64,000 nt of DNA from Dehalococcoidales bacterium (GTDB lineage Bacteria > Chloroflexota > Dehalococcoidia > Dehalococcoidales > UBA5627). Positions 36,707-45,514 of this stretch are shown here, in pieces. The stretch is taken from assembly GCA_041656115.1 (NCBI GenBank), contig JBBAED010000002.1:62001-126000 (forward strand), written 5' to 3'. Position 1 is the first letter of the stretch. Every line of letters starts with the position of its first letter. The translations under genes and the position numbers were made by a program. The notes under the pieces are model-generated. The model worked only from the letters and a program-made list of their open reading frames with translations, did not search any database and had not been told where the DNA came from.

Positions 36707-37633
36707 TCATTTTGATATTAAAAAATCTTTAATCAGGTTTATAATATCAGGTTCAATATCATTCTGTACATCAAACCACTTAATTCTATCATCTTTTAGC
36801 TTAAACCAGTTATATTGGCTTCGCACGTAGCGATGGGTATCGTATTTGATTTGTCGAATCGCCTCATCGAGGCTGATTTGCCCGTTAATATACATTACCG
36901 TTTGTTTATAGCCGATGCCGGACATAGAGGGCAAATCTTCACTGTAGCCGCTCTGCAATAATCGACGGGTTTCAGCAATCAGACCGTTTTCAATCATTAA
37001 ATCAACCCTTTTATCAACTCTGCGGTAAAGTTCTTCACGTTCTGTGGTTAACCCTATAATAAGGGCATTATACTGTGCTTCTTTTTGCACCTCTTTATTC
37101 TGCTTGTTATCTTTGGAATTATGGACAATCTCCAAGGCCCTGATGACCCTGCGCGTATTAAACTTATCAATTTTTTCAGCCGCTTTAGGATCTAAAGCCT
37201 GCAGTTGTTGATAGAGGGCTTGGGTGCCAACTTCTTCCGCCTTTTTTTCAAGCAATTGCCGGTATTCAATATTGGGGACTACTTTGGGAATGGACCACCC
37301 CTCCAACACCGCCCAGACATATTGACCGCTGCCGCCTACTAAAACGGGAACTTTATTTCTTTGGGATATATCTTCAATTTTAGACAGACATTGTTCTTGA
37401 TATTCCGCCAGGCTATAGGGTTCATCGGGGTTAATTATATCGATTAGATGGTGAGGAACTAAAGCCATTTCTTGGGGCGGCGGTTTAGCGGTGCCGATAT
37501 CCATAAAGCGATAAACCTGACGGCTGTCAACACTAATAATTTCGCAATCAAATTTTTGTCCGATGGAGATTGCCAGATTACTTTTTCCGATACCTGTCGG
37601 TCCGACAATTGCAATTATCTTTTTCATAGGCAA
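36707..37633 (-). CDS. miaA: tRNA dimethylallyltransferase
   Basis: This 308-residue MiaA adds the isopentenyl group to A37 of tRNAs reading UNN codons, using DMAPP. It has the P-loop G-P-T-G-I-G-K-S, S-V-D-S-R-Q-V-Y-R, G-T-A-K-P and G-G-S-G-Q-Y. It has S-G-I-G-Y-K-Q near residue 240 and the tRNA-binding T-H-R-Y-V-R-S-Q. Its DMAPP comes from the pathway begun by Dxs, encoded nearby. Confidence 0.95.
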   Translation of the reverse strand: MPMKKIIAIVGPTGIGKSNLAISIGQKFDCEIISVDSRQVYRFMDIGTAKPPPQEMALVPHHLIDIINPDEPYSLAEYQEQCLSKIEDISQRNKVPVLVGGSGQYVWAVLEGWSIPKVVPNIEYRQLLEKKAEEVGTQALYQQLQALDPKAAEKIDKFNTRRVIRALEIVHNSKDNKQNKEVQKEAQYNALIIGLTTEREELYRRVDKRVDLMIENGLIAETRRLLQSGYSEDLPSMSGIGYKQTVMYINGQISLDEAIRQIKYDTHRYVRSQYNWFKLKDDRIKWFDVQNDIEPDIINLIKDFLISK

Positions 37634-37691
37634 TAACGCAAAAAGAGAGGTAAATTAACCAAAGCGATAACAAATATAATTATTATGCAAA

Positions 37692-38465
37692 CTATGCCCT
37701 ATTTTGGCAATTCTTATAAACGATAGAGGTCTGTTCGACCATACTAATAAATTGATCGGATTTAAGGCTGGCCCCGCCAACCAAAGCCCCGTCTATTTCT
37801 TCCTGCCCCATCAATTCGGTAATATTTTCAGCATTGGCACTTCCACCGTAAAGGATACGCATTTCAGAAGCAACTTGTTGACCGAAAAGCGAACAAACTT
37901 TATTTCTGATTTTCCCGATGATTTCACCAGCTTGTTCGGGGCTGGCCGATTTCCCGGTTCCGATTGCCCAAATCGGCTCGTAAGCAATAACAAGCCCGCC
38001 GATATTTTCGATATTCAAAAAGGCTTCGTCCAATTGCCTTTCAAGAACCGCAACAGTTCTATCGGCCTGGTTATCTTCCAGGTTTTCTCCGATGCATAAA
38101 ATGGGGGTAATTCCAAATTTCAAAGCGGTAATAAGCTTGCGGTTAACGTACAAATCGTCGTTAAAATATTGTCTGCGTTCCGAATGGCCAATAATAACAT
38201 ACTCGCAATATTCTTTAATCATCAGCGGTGAAACTTCACCGGTAAAGGCGCCTTTTTCTTCATAATGAACATTTTGCGCCCCTACTTTTACGGAGCTTTT
38301 AGCCAATAATTCGGAAACTGTTTTTAGCGATATAAACGGAGGGCAAACGAGCTTTTCAACCCCTGTAATCTCATCAAGCGGTTTAAGCAAATTAATAACA
38401 AGCGAAGTGGCTTCTTCGGTTGTTGTATTCATTTTCCAATTACCTGCAATCAGTGGAGTTCTCAT
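37692..38465 (-). CDS. tpiA: Triosephosphate isomerase
   Basis: This 257-residue TIM barrel interconverts glyceraldehyde-3-phosphate and DHAP. The catalytic Lys is in G-N-W-K-M-N, His in I-I-G-H-S-E-R-R and Glu in A-Y-E-P-I-W-A-I-G-T-G. The phosphate loop is I-L-Y-G-G-S and G-A-L-V-G-G-A-S. It lies 2 bp after apgM in a glycolytic run with pgk. Confidence 0.97.
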   Translation of the reverse strand: MRTPLIAGNWKMNTTTEEATSLVINLLKPLDEITGVEKLVCPPFISLKTVSELLAKSSVKVGAQNVHYEEKGAFTGEVSPLMIKEYCEYVIIGHSERRQYFNDDLYVNRKLITALKFGITPILCIGENLEDNQADRTVAVLERQLDEAFLNIENIGGLVIAYEPIWAIGTGKSASPEQAGEIIGKIRNKVCSLFGQQVASEMRILYGGSANAENITELMGQEEIDGALVGGASLKSDQFISMVEQTSIVYKNCQNRA

Positions 38466-38467
38466 TT

Positions 38468-39679
38468 TTATGCTCCGTATTTATTCAGTTTGAGGGCGTT
38501 GGCCATCGCCAGCGGCATAATATCGGTTGCCGCAATCCTTCCTAAGCCGCCGTAGATACATGCCAATTCGGTAAACTGCTGAACGGCATCCGGACGGCAC
38601 CATTGTGAATGAATAAGGACAGGCACCGAGTGCCAACTATGCCCTTTCATCGTAGCCGGGGTAGAGTGGTCTCCGGCAACTACAATTACATCAGGGTTAA
38701 GAGCGGTAATTTCGGGGATTAGTTTATCCAAGTGCTCCAAAGCCTTTACCTTGGCACTAAAATCACCGTCTTCACCGCGCGCATCGGTTTCCTTAATATG
38801 GATAAAGAAGAAGTCATGGTTAGCGTAATGCTGTTTAAGCGTTGCAATTTCATCTTCAACCGAGATGCCTGTTTTTAATATTTCCATGCCGACAGCCCTC
38901 GCCAACCCGCGATACATCGGATATGAGGCAATCGCCGCCGGTTTCAATTTGTATATCTCCGACATAGCGGGGAGTTCCGGCTTTCCATCAAAACCTCGGA
39001 GTAATAACATATTTGCCGATTCATAAGAGGAAAGAATTTCTTTTACACGTTCAAGATACTTATTTATAATTTCTGCCGTTCTTTCGGCACCGGGATTATC
39101 AGCTAAAACCTTTAACGGCGCCATTCCAACCTGCTGCGGATCGGAATCGGAGATTGCAGAACTAAGACCTTTGCCGCGTAAAACCAAACACATACGGTGG
39201 TCTTTAACAGGTAAAGCCAAAACAGTTACGCCGTCAATTGTAATGTTATTAATCAAATCACAGAGTTTAGTGCTTTGTTCGGTTAAAATTCTACCGGCAC
39301 GTCTATCGGTAATTATGCCTTCTTTATCGACAGTACAAAAATTACCGCGGGCGGCAACATCACCGGGCATGAGCGGGAAATCAATTCCCATCGCTTCCAA
39401 TGCCCCGCGTCCTATAAGATAAGTAATAGGGTCATATCCGAACAAAGCCAAATGACCCGGGGCGCTTCCGGATGTTATTCCGGGGCTGACAGGGTCGGAT
39501 AAACCGCAAATACTCTTGGCGGCAAGCAAATCCAAATTAGGGGTATTGGCAGTTTCCAATTCGGTTTTACCGCTAACGTTATCGGGAAGGCCGCCAAGCC
39601 CATCAACAACCAACAATATAATTTTTGAGGGCGTAGTTTTTGCTAATCCTTTAATAAACTGCAGATTTACCCTACTCAA
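38468..39679 (-). CDS. apgM: Cofactor-independent phosphoglycerate mutase, archaeal type
   Basis: This 403-residue alkaline-phosphatase-superfamily mutase interconverts 3- and 2-phosphoglycerate. It has the metal and Ser region L-L-V-V-D-G-L-G-G with E-T-A-N-T-P-N-L-D. It also has S-G-S-A-P-G-H-L-A-L-F-G-Y-D, I-K-E-T-D-A-R-G-E-D-G and V-V-A-G-D-H-S-T-P. This is the aPGAM form common in archaea and Dehalococcoidia, not GpmI or GpmA. It lies 6 bp after pgk. Confidence 0.93.
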   Translation of the reverse strand: MSRVNLQFIKGLAKTTPSKIILLVVDGLGGLPDNVSGKTELETANTPNLDLLAAKSICGLSDPVSPGITSGSAPGHLALFGYDPITYLIGRGALEAMGIDFPLMPGDVAARGNFCTVDKEGIITDRRAGRILTEQSTKLCDLINNITIDGVTVLALPVKDHRMCLVLRGKGLSSAISDSDPQQVGMAPLKVLADNPGAERTAEIINKYLERVKEILSSYESANMLLLRGFDGKPELPAMSEIYKLKPAAIASYPMYRGLARAVGMEILKTGISVEDEIATLKQHYANHDFFFIHIKETDARGEDGDFSAKVKALEHLDKLIPEITALNPDVIVVAGDHSTPATMKGHSWHSVPVLIHSQWCRPDAVQQFTELACIYGGLGRIAATDIMPLAMANALKLNKYGA

Positions 39680-39685
39680 AATAAT

Positions 39686-40900
39686 CTACTCCGCTTTAGC
39701 CAATTTTGTTTTTGCCTCTTTAGGAAGCAGTGCCTCGACGCCGGGAAGGGTTTTCCCGCTTAAAAATTTTAACGAGGCGCCGCCGCCGGTGGAAACAAAA
39801 GTCATTTTATGGCCTAATTTCATTTCGGTTACTATTTCCGATGTTGACCCGCCGCCGATAATGGTTGTCCCGTGTAAATTAGCGATGATTTTTGCCATCA
39901 TTTTTGTCCCTTCACTAAACTGAGGAATTTCATATATTCCCATCGGTCCGTTCCAGAAAACGGTACGGCATTTTTCAAGCGCTTTGGTAAATTTTGTTAT
40001 TGTCAGAGTTCCGACATCAACGATATGTTTATTTGAAGGAATATTGGCAATACCTACATTTTCGGTTTGAGCATTTGTGCTGATTTCATCGGCAACAAGC
40101 ATATCATCGGGAAGAACAAGTTTAACACCGTTTTTGTTGGCTTTTTCGATTATATCCGAGGCAGTATCGAGTGAATCGTCAATTAAGGATGCACCAACCT
40201 CATATGATTGTGCTTTTAAGAAAGTAGCCGCCATACCTCCGCCGATAATTATGGTATCCACCTTGCCCATAATGTTATTTAACATGGCAACTTTATCGCT
40301 TACTTTAGCCCCGCCCAAAAGTACCGCAAAGGGGTGCGGCGGGTCGGTGAGCACCTTCCCTAAGGCATCTATTTCCTTTTCCAGGAGCAAACCGGATACG
40401 GAAGGGATATACTTTGTAACACCCACAATCGAAGCGTGTTTTCTGTGAGCGGTACCAAAGGCATCATTTACAAAAATATCGCCGTGCTTGGACAAAGCCT
40501 CCGCAAAAGCGGCATCGCCCTCTTCTTCTTCGGCATAAAAACGCAGATTTTCTAATAGCAAGACATCCCCGTTTTGCATAGCACTAATGGCACTGTCTAC
40601 TTCGGGGCCGATACAATCACCGACAAAACCAACCGGCTGCCTCATAATTTTTGATAAGCGCTTAGCCACAAAATCCAAGCTAAACTCGGGATTGACCTCA
40701 CCGGCGGGACGACCGAGATGTGAACACAGAATAACCTTGGCACCCCTCTCAACAAGGTAATCAATTGTTGGGAGTGACGCCCTGATACGACTGTCATCGG
40801 TAACAGTACGTGTTTCGCATTTAAAGGGGACATTAAAGTCAACCCTTACAAGTACATTTTTCCCACTGACATCGATATCTCTAACTGTTAACTTATTCAT
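39686..40900 (-). CDS. pgk: Phosphoglycerate kinase
   Basis: This roughly 404-residue PGK makes ATP from 1,3-bisphosphoglycerate. It has V-R-V-D-F-N-V-P-F near the start, S-H-L-G-R-P, V-N-D-A-F-G-T-A-H-R, L-G-G-A-K-V-S-D-K, W-N-G-P-M-G and the C-terminal S-T-G-G-G-A-S-L-K-F-L-S-G-K. A GTG two codons upstream overlaps the AGGGTG ribosome site, so the ATG at 40900 is preferred. It is first of pgk-apgM-tpiA. Confidence 0.97.
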   Translation of the reverse strand: MNKLTVRDIDVSGKNVLVRVDFNVPFKCETRTVTDDSRIRASLPTIDYLVERGAKVILCSHLGRPAGEVNPEFSLDFVAKRLSKIMRQPVGFVGDCIGPEVDSAISAMQNGDVLLLENLRFYAEEEEGDAAFAEALSKHGDIFVNDAFGTAHRKHASIVGVTKYIPSVSGLLLEKEIDALGKVLTDPPHPFAVLLGGAKVSDKVAMLNNIMGKVDTIIIGGGMAATFLKAQSYEVGASLIDDSLDTASDIIEKANKNGVKLVLPDDMLVADEISTNAQTENVGIANIPSNKHIVDVGTLTITKFTKALEKCRTVFWNGPMGIYEIPQFSEGTKMMAKIIANLHGTTIIGGGSTSEIVTEMKLGHKMTFVSTGGGASLKFLSGKTLPGVEALLPKEAKTKLAKAE

Positions 40901-40921
40901 TTGCACCCTTTTTAATGAAAA

Positions 40922-40953
40922 TAAAACAAAAATCAGGCAATCTTGTACCTGAT
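40922..40953 (-). terminator. Intrinsic terminator between dxs and pgk
   Basis: On the minus strand ATCAGG (from 40953) and CCTGAT (to 40932) enclose a 10-base loop and run into TTTTTGTTTT. It sits 31 bp after the dxs stop and 22 bp before the pgk start. It may end dxs or attenuate read-through into the glycolytic genes. Confidence 0.7.
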
Positions 40954-40983
40954 ACCTTCACCGTAATTATATACCATTTTTAT

Positions 40984-42867
40984 TTAACAATGAATCTTTT
41001 TCACCTGTGGGAGTAGCGCTAACGCCGCTTTAACTATACCGTCGGAATCCAATCCGTATTTGGCCCTCAAAATAGAAGGGGTTCCGTGCTCCACGTAGAT
41101 ATCCGGGATAGCAATCTTTTTAACTTTGATATCGTTAATTCCGGCCTCGTGAAGAAGAGAAGAAACAGCGCTTCCGAAACCGCCGGTTAACACATTTTCT
41201 TCCACGGTAATAAGATGCTTTGTAGCGGATACGGCACTAATAATTGTTTCCGCATCCAGCGGTTTAATAAATCGTCCGTTAACGACGGTTGATTCAATAC
41301 CGTTTAGGGATAATTCGCCCGCCGCTTGTATGGCATAAGGCACCGAGGCGCCTACCCCGATAATCGTTAAATCACCGCCTTTTTTGATAACTTCGGCAGT
41401 ACCAATCGGAATTGATTTAAAAGAACTGTCCATTCGTACACCGGTTCCGCAACTGCGCGGGTACCGGATAGCCATCGGACCTTTGGTTTTGGTTGCGGTA
41501 TAAAGTAAATGCTGTAATTCATTTTCATCTTTAGGAGCAGACAGAATAAGGTTGGGAACAAGTGAAAGATACGATAAATCAAAAATACCTTGATGGGTTT
41601 TACCGTCATCTCCGACAATACCCCCGCGGTCAACTGCAAAAATAACATGCAAATCCTGTAAGCAAACATCATGTATTATCTGGTCAAAGGAACGCTGCAA
41701 GAAAGTCGAATAAATTGCAACAACGGGGATATAGCCTTGTGTGGCAAGACCGGCCGCAAAAGCAACCGCGTGTTGCTCACAGATACCGACATCAAAAATC
41801 CTATCGGGTAATTCGTTTTGGAGAATACTAAGGCAATTCCCCTCGGGCATTGCAGGCGTAATAACAACAATTCTGGGATTATCTTTAGCCAGCTGCAATA
41901 CGGTTTGCGCAAAAACCTCACTGTAAGTGGGAATCGCTTTAACCTGAGGCGAGGTTTTGCATTTGGGGGAAACGCCGTGAAAATAGACAGCATTACCTTC
42001 GGCAGGCGTATAGCCTTTTCCTTTGGTTGTCACTAGATGAATAAGGGTCGGTTTGTGGCTGTAATCCCTTGCCTGAACCAGCGCAGCCTCAAGGTTCTTG
42101 ATATCGTGACCGTCAATCGGCCCCATATATGCCATACCAAGCTCTTCCCAAATTGTGGTAGGCATAATAAAACCCTTTATACTGCTTTTAACTCTCTGCC
42201 CGAAATTCCATAACTTGTTACCAAGCGGTAAAAAGCCAAGGGCTTTTTTACTTTTTTCGCTGGCACGATAATAACGTTTATCGAAACGAACTTTTCTGAA
42301 TATTTTGGCTAGTGCCCCTACCGTGGGGGAAATTGACATACCGTTATCGTTAAGAATAACAATCAGTTTTGAACCAAGAGAAGAGATGTTGTTAAATGCC
42401 TCAAGAGCCATACCGCCGGTCGCCGCCCCGTCGCCGATTACCGCTATAACATTGTAATCCTTGCCGGCAAGGTCTCTGGCTTTAGCCATCCCCATAGCGG
42501 CCGAAACGGACGTACTGGCGTGTCCGGTTCCAAACGGATCATGCGGGCTTTCCTCGCGCGACGTAAAGCCGGACATCCCTCCGTGCTGACGCAGCGTTTT
42601 GAATTCTTTTTTACGGCCGGTCAACAATTTATGAGCATATGACTGATGGCCAACATCCCAAATAATTTTGTCATCGGGGGTATTAAAAACCCTGTGTAAA
42701 GCAACAGTTAACTCAACGGTGCCCAGGCTGGATGCCAAATGACCGCCGTTTTGTGTTACAACGGAAATAATCTCCTGTCTGATTTCTTCGGAGAGTTTTT
42801 CAAGCTGTTTTTGGGTGAGCCCTTTCAAATCTGCAGGGCTATCTATACTGTCAAATAATTCTGACAT
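40984..42867 (-). CDS. dxs: 1-deoxy-D-xylulose-5-phosphate synthase
   Basis: This 627-residue thiamine-diphosphate enzyme performs the first step of the MEP isoprenoid pathway, joining pyruvate and glyceraldehyde-3-phosphate. It has H-L-A-S-S-L-G, G-H-Q-S-Y-A-H-K, the ThDP/metal motif G-D-G-A-A-T-G-G-M-A-L-E-A-F-N-N, and the transketolase-like D-R-G-G-I-V-G-D-D-G-K-T-H-Q-G. Its promoter is visible at 42921-42950. The neighbouring tpiA and pgk supply one substrate. Confidence 0.97.
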   Translation of the reverse strand: MSELFDSIDSPADLKGLTQKQLEKLSEEIRQEIISVVTQNGGHLASSLGTVELTVALHRVFNTPDDKIIWDVGHQSYAHKLLTGRKKEFKTLRQHGGMSGFTSREESPHDPFGTGHASTSVSAAMGMAKARDLAGKDYNVIAVIGDGAATGGMALEAFNNISSLGSKLIVILNDNGMSISPTVGALAKIFRKVRFDKRYYRASEKSKKALGFLPLGNKLWNFGQRVKSSIKGFIMPTTIWEELGMAYMGPIDGHDIKNLEAALVQARDYSHKPTLIHLVTTKGKGYTPAEGNAVYFHGVSPKCKTSPQVKAIPTYSEVFAQTVLQLAKDNPRIVVITPAMPEGNCLSILQNELPDRIFDVGICEQHAVAFAAGLATQGYIPVVAIYSTFLQRSFDQIIHDVCLQDLHVIFAVDRGGIVGDDGKTHQGIFDLSYLSLVPNLILSAPKDENELQHLLYTATKTKGPMAIRYPRSCGTGVRMDSSFKSIPIGTAEVIKKGGDLTIIGVGASVPYAIQAAGELSLNGIESTVVNGRFIKPLDAETIISAVSATKHLITVEENVLTGGFGSAVSSLLHEAGINDIKVKKIAIPDIYVEHGTPSILRAKYGLDSDGIVKAALALLPQVKKIHC

Positions 42868-42920
42868 GACAAATCCTCAATTAAATACGAACCCCGATTA
42901 TATGTGCGGAAACAACTCTT

Positions 42921-42950
42921 ATACTAGCAATGTAACTGAAAGGTTGTCAA
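42921..42950 (-). promoter_or_regulatory. dxs promoter
   Basis: On the minus strand TTGACA (42945-42950), an 18-base spacer and TAGTAT (42921-42926) make a near-consensus promoter about 55 bp before the dxs start. Confidence 0.7.
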
Positions 42951-43029
42951 GCTACACATCCGTTTAACTTGACGGTTCCGCAATCTGTTTGTTAGACTTC
43001 CTTATATTTACCCGATAGTAGGACAAATC

Positions 43030-43584
43030 TTGAGTGAAGCAATTCAAAACCTTGATATTCTCAAAGAGTTTATTATTCTTCTTTTATCAGCTGCCCCGAT
43101 TAGTGAACTCAGAGGTGCCATTCCGCTTGCAATTCTCACCTTTGATTTCCCCTGGTACTATGCTTTCTTTTTAGCGATAGTCGGCAATATGCTTCCCGTT
43201 CCGATTATTTTATTATTTATAGAATGGGCAGCCAAATGGCTTAGTAAAATCCCAATAATGAAAAGGTTTTTTGATTGGTTATTTGAAAGAGCCGAAAACA
43301 AAAGTGGGGTAATTCGTAAATATAAGCGTTTGGGGTTAATAATTTTGGTTGCCATTCCCCTGCCGCTAACCGGGGCCTGGATCGGTTCGGTTGTTGCCGT
43401 CCTTCTCGGAATAAAATTTAAACAAGCTTTCTTTTCGATATTTATCGGTGTTATTATTGCCGGGATTATAGTTACATCTTTAACCCTACTCGGCTGGGTC
43501 GGGGCAATTATTGCCGGGGCTGCCCTTTTAACGCTGCTTATATGCAGTTTTATTAGATCAAAAAATAAAAACCAAGTTGCATAA
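43030..43584 (+). CDS. Small multi-drug export family membrane protein
   Basis: This 184-residue protein has about four to five hydrophobic segments. The family hallmark S-A-A-P-I-S-E-L-R-G-A-I-P-L-A-I is near the N-terminus, and V-A-I-P-L-P-L-T-G-A-W-I-G-S is in the middle, as in the Sm_multidrug_ex family (PF06695). The paired P-x-x-E-x-R-G and P-x-P-x-T-G elements are also seen in DedA/SNARE-associated proteins. The true transport substrate is unknown. The start is TTG at 43030. Confidence 0.8.
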   Translation: MSEAIQNLDILKEFIILLLSAAPISELRGAIPLAILTFDFPWYYAFFLAIVGNMLPVPIILLFIEWAAKWLSKIPIMKRFFDWLFERAENKSGVIRKYKRLGLIILVAIPLPLTGAWIGSVVAVLLGIKFKQAFFSIFIGVIIAGIIVTSLTLLGWVGAIIAGAALLTLLICSFIRSKNKNQVA

Positions 43585-43682
43585 CGTTTGATTTTAGGAC
43601 AATTTAGAACAAACAAACGTGAGCCGCATTAGCGATTTTACTCTTAGCGCTAATTATTATAGAATAGAGTGTTGTTTGACAC

Positions 43683-43756
43683 CTCCCTGTAGCTCAGCCG
43701 GACAGAGCAACTGCCTTCTAAGCAGTGGGTCGAGAGTTCGAATCTCTCCGGGGAGG
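43683..43756 (+). tRNA. tRNA-Arg (TCT)
   Basis: The acceptor CTCCCTG pairs with CGGGGAG (one T-G). The anticodon arm ACTGC-CTTCTAA-GCAGT gives TCT, and the T-arm is GAGAG-TTCGAAT-CTCTC. Discriminator G; CCA is not encoded. Confidence 0.94.
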
Positions 43757-43904
43757 CTTTTTGTTGTAAAGAAAACCCGACTTATCTTGCGGATAAAACA
43801 ATCTCAGACTGCTTTTGCGAATATGCACGGAATAACTCAGTGCAGAATCAAACGAGAGTCAGTAGCTGTTTTGTGATTTGGCTAACGGGATTAAGCACAA
43901 AGAA

Positions 43905-45512
43905 CTACATATTCTTATATTTAGGGCCGTCTCCGCCTTCAGGAACCTGCCAGATAATCGATTGTAACGGGCATTTCAAACGGCAAGTTTGGCAGTGCAC
44001 ACAATTCGAAGGGCTCAAAATTAATTTATCTCCCTCAAACTTATAGACTTCCGCCGGGCAAAACGATTCGCAAGGATGACAACCATATGTCTCAAAACAA
44101 ACGACACAACTGTTTTCTTCTTTAAAAGTGATATGAGAAGGTTCGTCTTCACGGTGGTGTGTACCGGAAAAGCTAACCGCAGTCGGCCGATCAAGCCCAC
44201 CGGCAGGTTTACATTGCAATTGTTTTTTACGCATTGCTTTGTAATCTCGTTCCAATCTTAAACGTGGTAACAATTGCTGGAAAAACGATAAAGCGATACC
44301 TCCGAACAGACCGCATTTACCAAAAACTTGGCGATAATTTCGTGCCGAGTATAAATCCTTCCCGATAAAACTGTTATCTATCCGTTTTTGATAATTTTTT
44401 AATTGAACCGATGAAAAATCGCCCGCGATAATGGCATCAAAAACGGTTTCCGCCGAAAAAATACCCGATTGAACGGCATAATGCAACCCTTTCAGTTTTT
44501 GGACATTCGGTAATCCGGCATCATCCCCCACTATTAAGGCACCATCAACAAAAAGTTGCGGCAGTGCGTAATAACCGCCTTCGGGCAAGGTTTTAGCCCC
44601 GTAAGAGATTACACGACCGCCCTCAATTAACGACTTTATAAAACGCTGCGATTTAAAACGCTGCAATTCTTGCTGGGGATTAAAATTACAATAACTCCAA
44701 TCCAAAGACATCATCAAGGTAACGGCAACCGTATTGTTTCCCATGCTGTATACAGTCCCGCCGCCAAAGACTTCGGACGGCAAAGGATAGCCAACGGTAT
44801 GAATAACACGATTATCGCCAAATTGATTGCCTTCAGGCAGTTTGATTACCTCTTTCACGCCAACCGAATGAATTTGAGGATTTTTACCTTGGGCTAATTT
44901 AAACTTGGCAATTATACCTTCAGCCAGTTGTCCGGCAGAACCCTCGCCCAAAATCGTAACTTTGGCTTCAATGTTTTCACCGGGAATATAATTAGCCAGC
45001 TTTTTGCCTTCTTTATCTAAGCCCTTATCGCCTAATTTTACTCCGATAACTTTGTCACCATCAAAAAGAACTTCTTTAGCGGCAAAGCCGGTATAAATCT
45101 CAACCCCTAATTTGGTTGCAATTCCGGCCAGCCAATTTACCATTTCGCTTACCGAAATAACATAGTTTCGGTCATGACGCATCGCTTTGGGCACTAACCC
45201 ATGCGGAATTTTAATCGATTGATTATCACCGGCTAAGAAATACATCTCATCGCGTTTAACTTCATTAGCTAACAGATTGGTAACAAATTTCTCTTCGCCG
45301 GTACGCCAATCAGGCAGTAACCCGTCCAGAACATCAGCCTCAAAGATTGCCCCCGACAAATTGTGCTGCCCCGGTCTATCCGCCTTCTCGATTACAACAA
45401 CAGACTCATCCCTGCCGCTTTGGTTCAAAAGTTGCTTCAATTTTATAGCGCCGGCAAGGTTCGCAACGCCGGCACCGATAAACAGTGCATCAATTTTATT
45501 CAAATCAGACAT
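43905..45512 (-). CDS. Electron-transfer-flavoprotein:quinone oxidoreductase (ETF-QO)
   Basis: This 535-residue flavoprotein starts with the FAD dinucleotide fold G-A-G-V-A-N-L-A-G and has V-G-D-D-A-G. It ends with a ferredoxin segment N-C-V-H-C-Q-T-C-R-L-K-C-P and P-E-G-G-D-G-P-K-Y, as in mitochondrial ETF-QO. An additional cysteine-rich stretch (C-V-V-C, G-C-H-P-C, F-C-P-A) precedes it. The protein passes electrons from ETF to the membrane quinone pool. It begins 2 bp after the fused etf gene. No acyl-CoA dehydrogenase lies nearby, so the upstream donor is unknown. Confidence 0.88.
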   Translation of the reverse strand: MSDLNKIDALFIGAGVANLAGAIKLKQLLNQSGRDESVVVIEKADRPGQHNLSGAIFEADVLDGLLPDWRTGEEKFVTNLLANEVKRDEMYFLAGDNQSIKIPHGLVPKAMRHDRNYVISVSEMVNWLAGIATKLGVEIYTGFAAKEVLFDGDKVIGVKLGDKGLDKEGKKLANYIPGENIEAKVTILGEGSAGQLAEGIIAKFKLAQGKNPQIHSVGVKEVIKLPEGNQFGDNRVIHTVGYPLPSEVFGGGTVYSMGNNTVAVTLMMSLDWSYCNFNPQQELQRFKSQRFIKSLIEGGRVISYGAKTLPEGGYYALPQLFVDGALIVGDDAGLPNVQKLKGLHYAVQSGIFSAETVFDAIIAGDFSSVQLKNYQKRIDNSFIGKDLYSARNYRQVFGKCGLFGGIALSFFQQLLPRLRLERDYKAMRKKQLQCKPAGGLDRPTAVSFSGTHHREDEPSHITFKEENSCVVCFETYGCHPCESFCPAEVYKFEGDKLILSPSNCVHCQTCRLKCPLQSIIWQVPEGGDGPKYKNM

Positions 45513-45514
45513 AT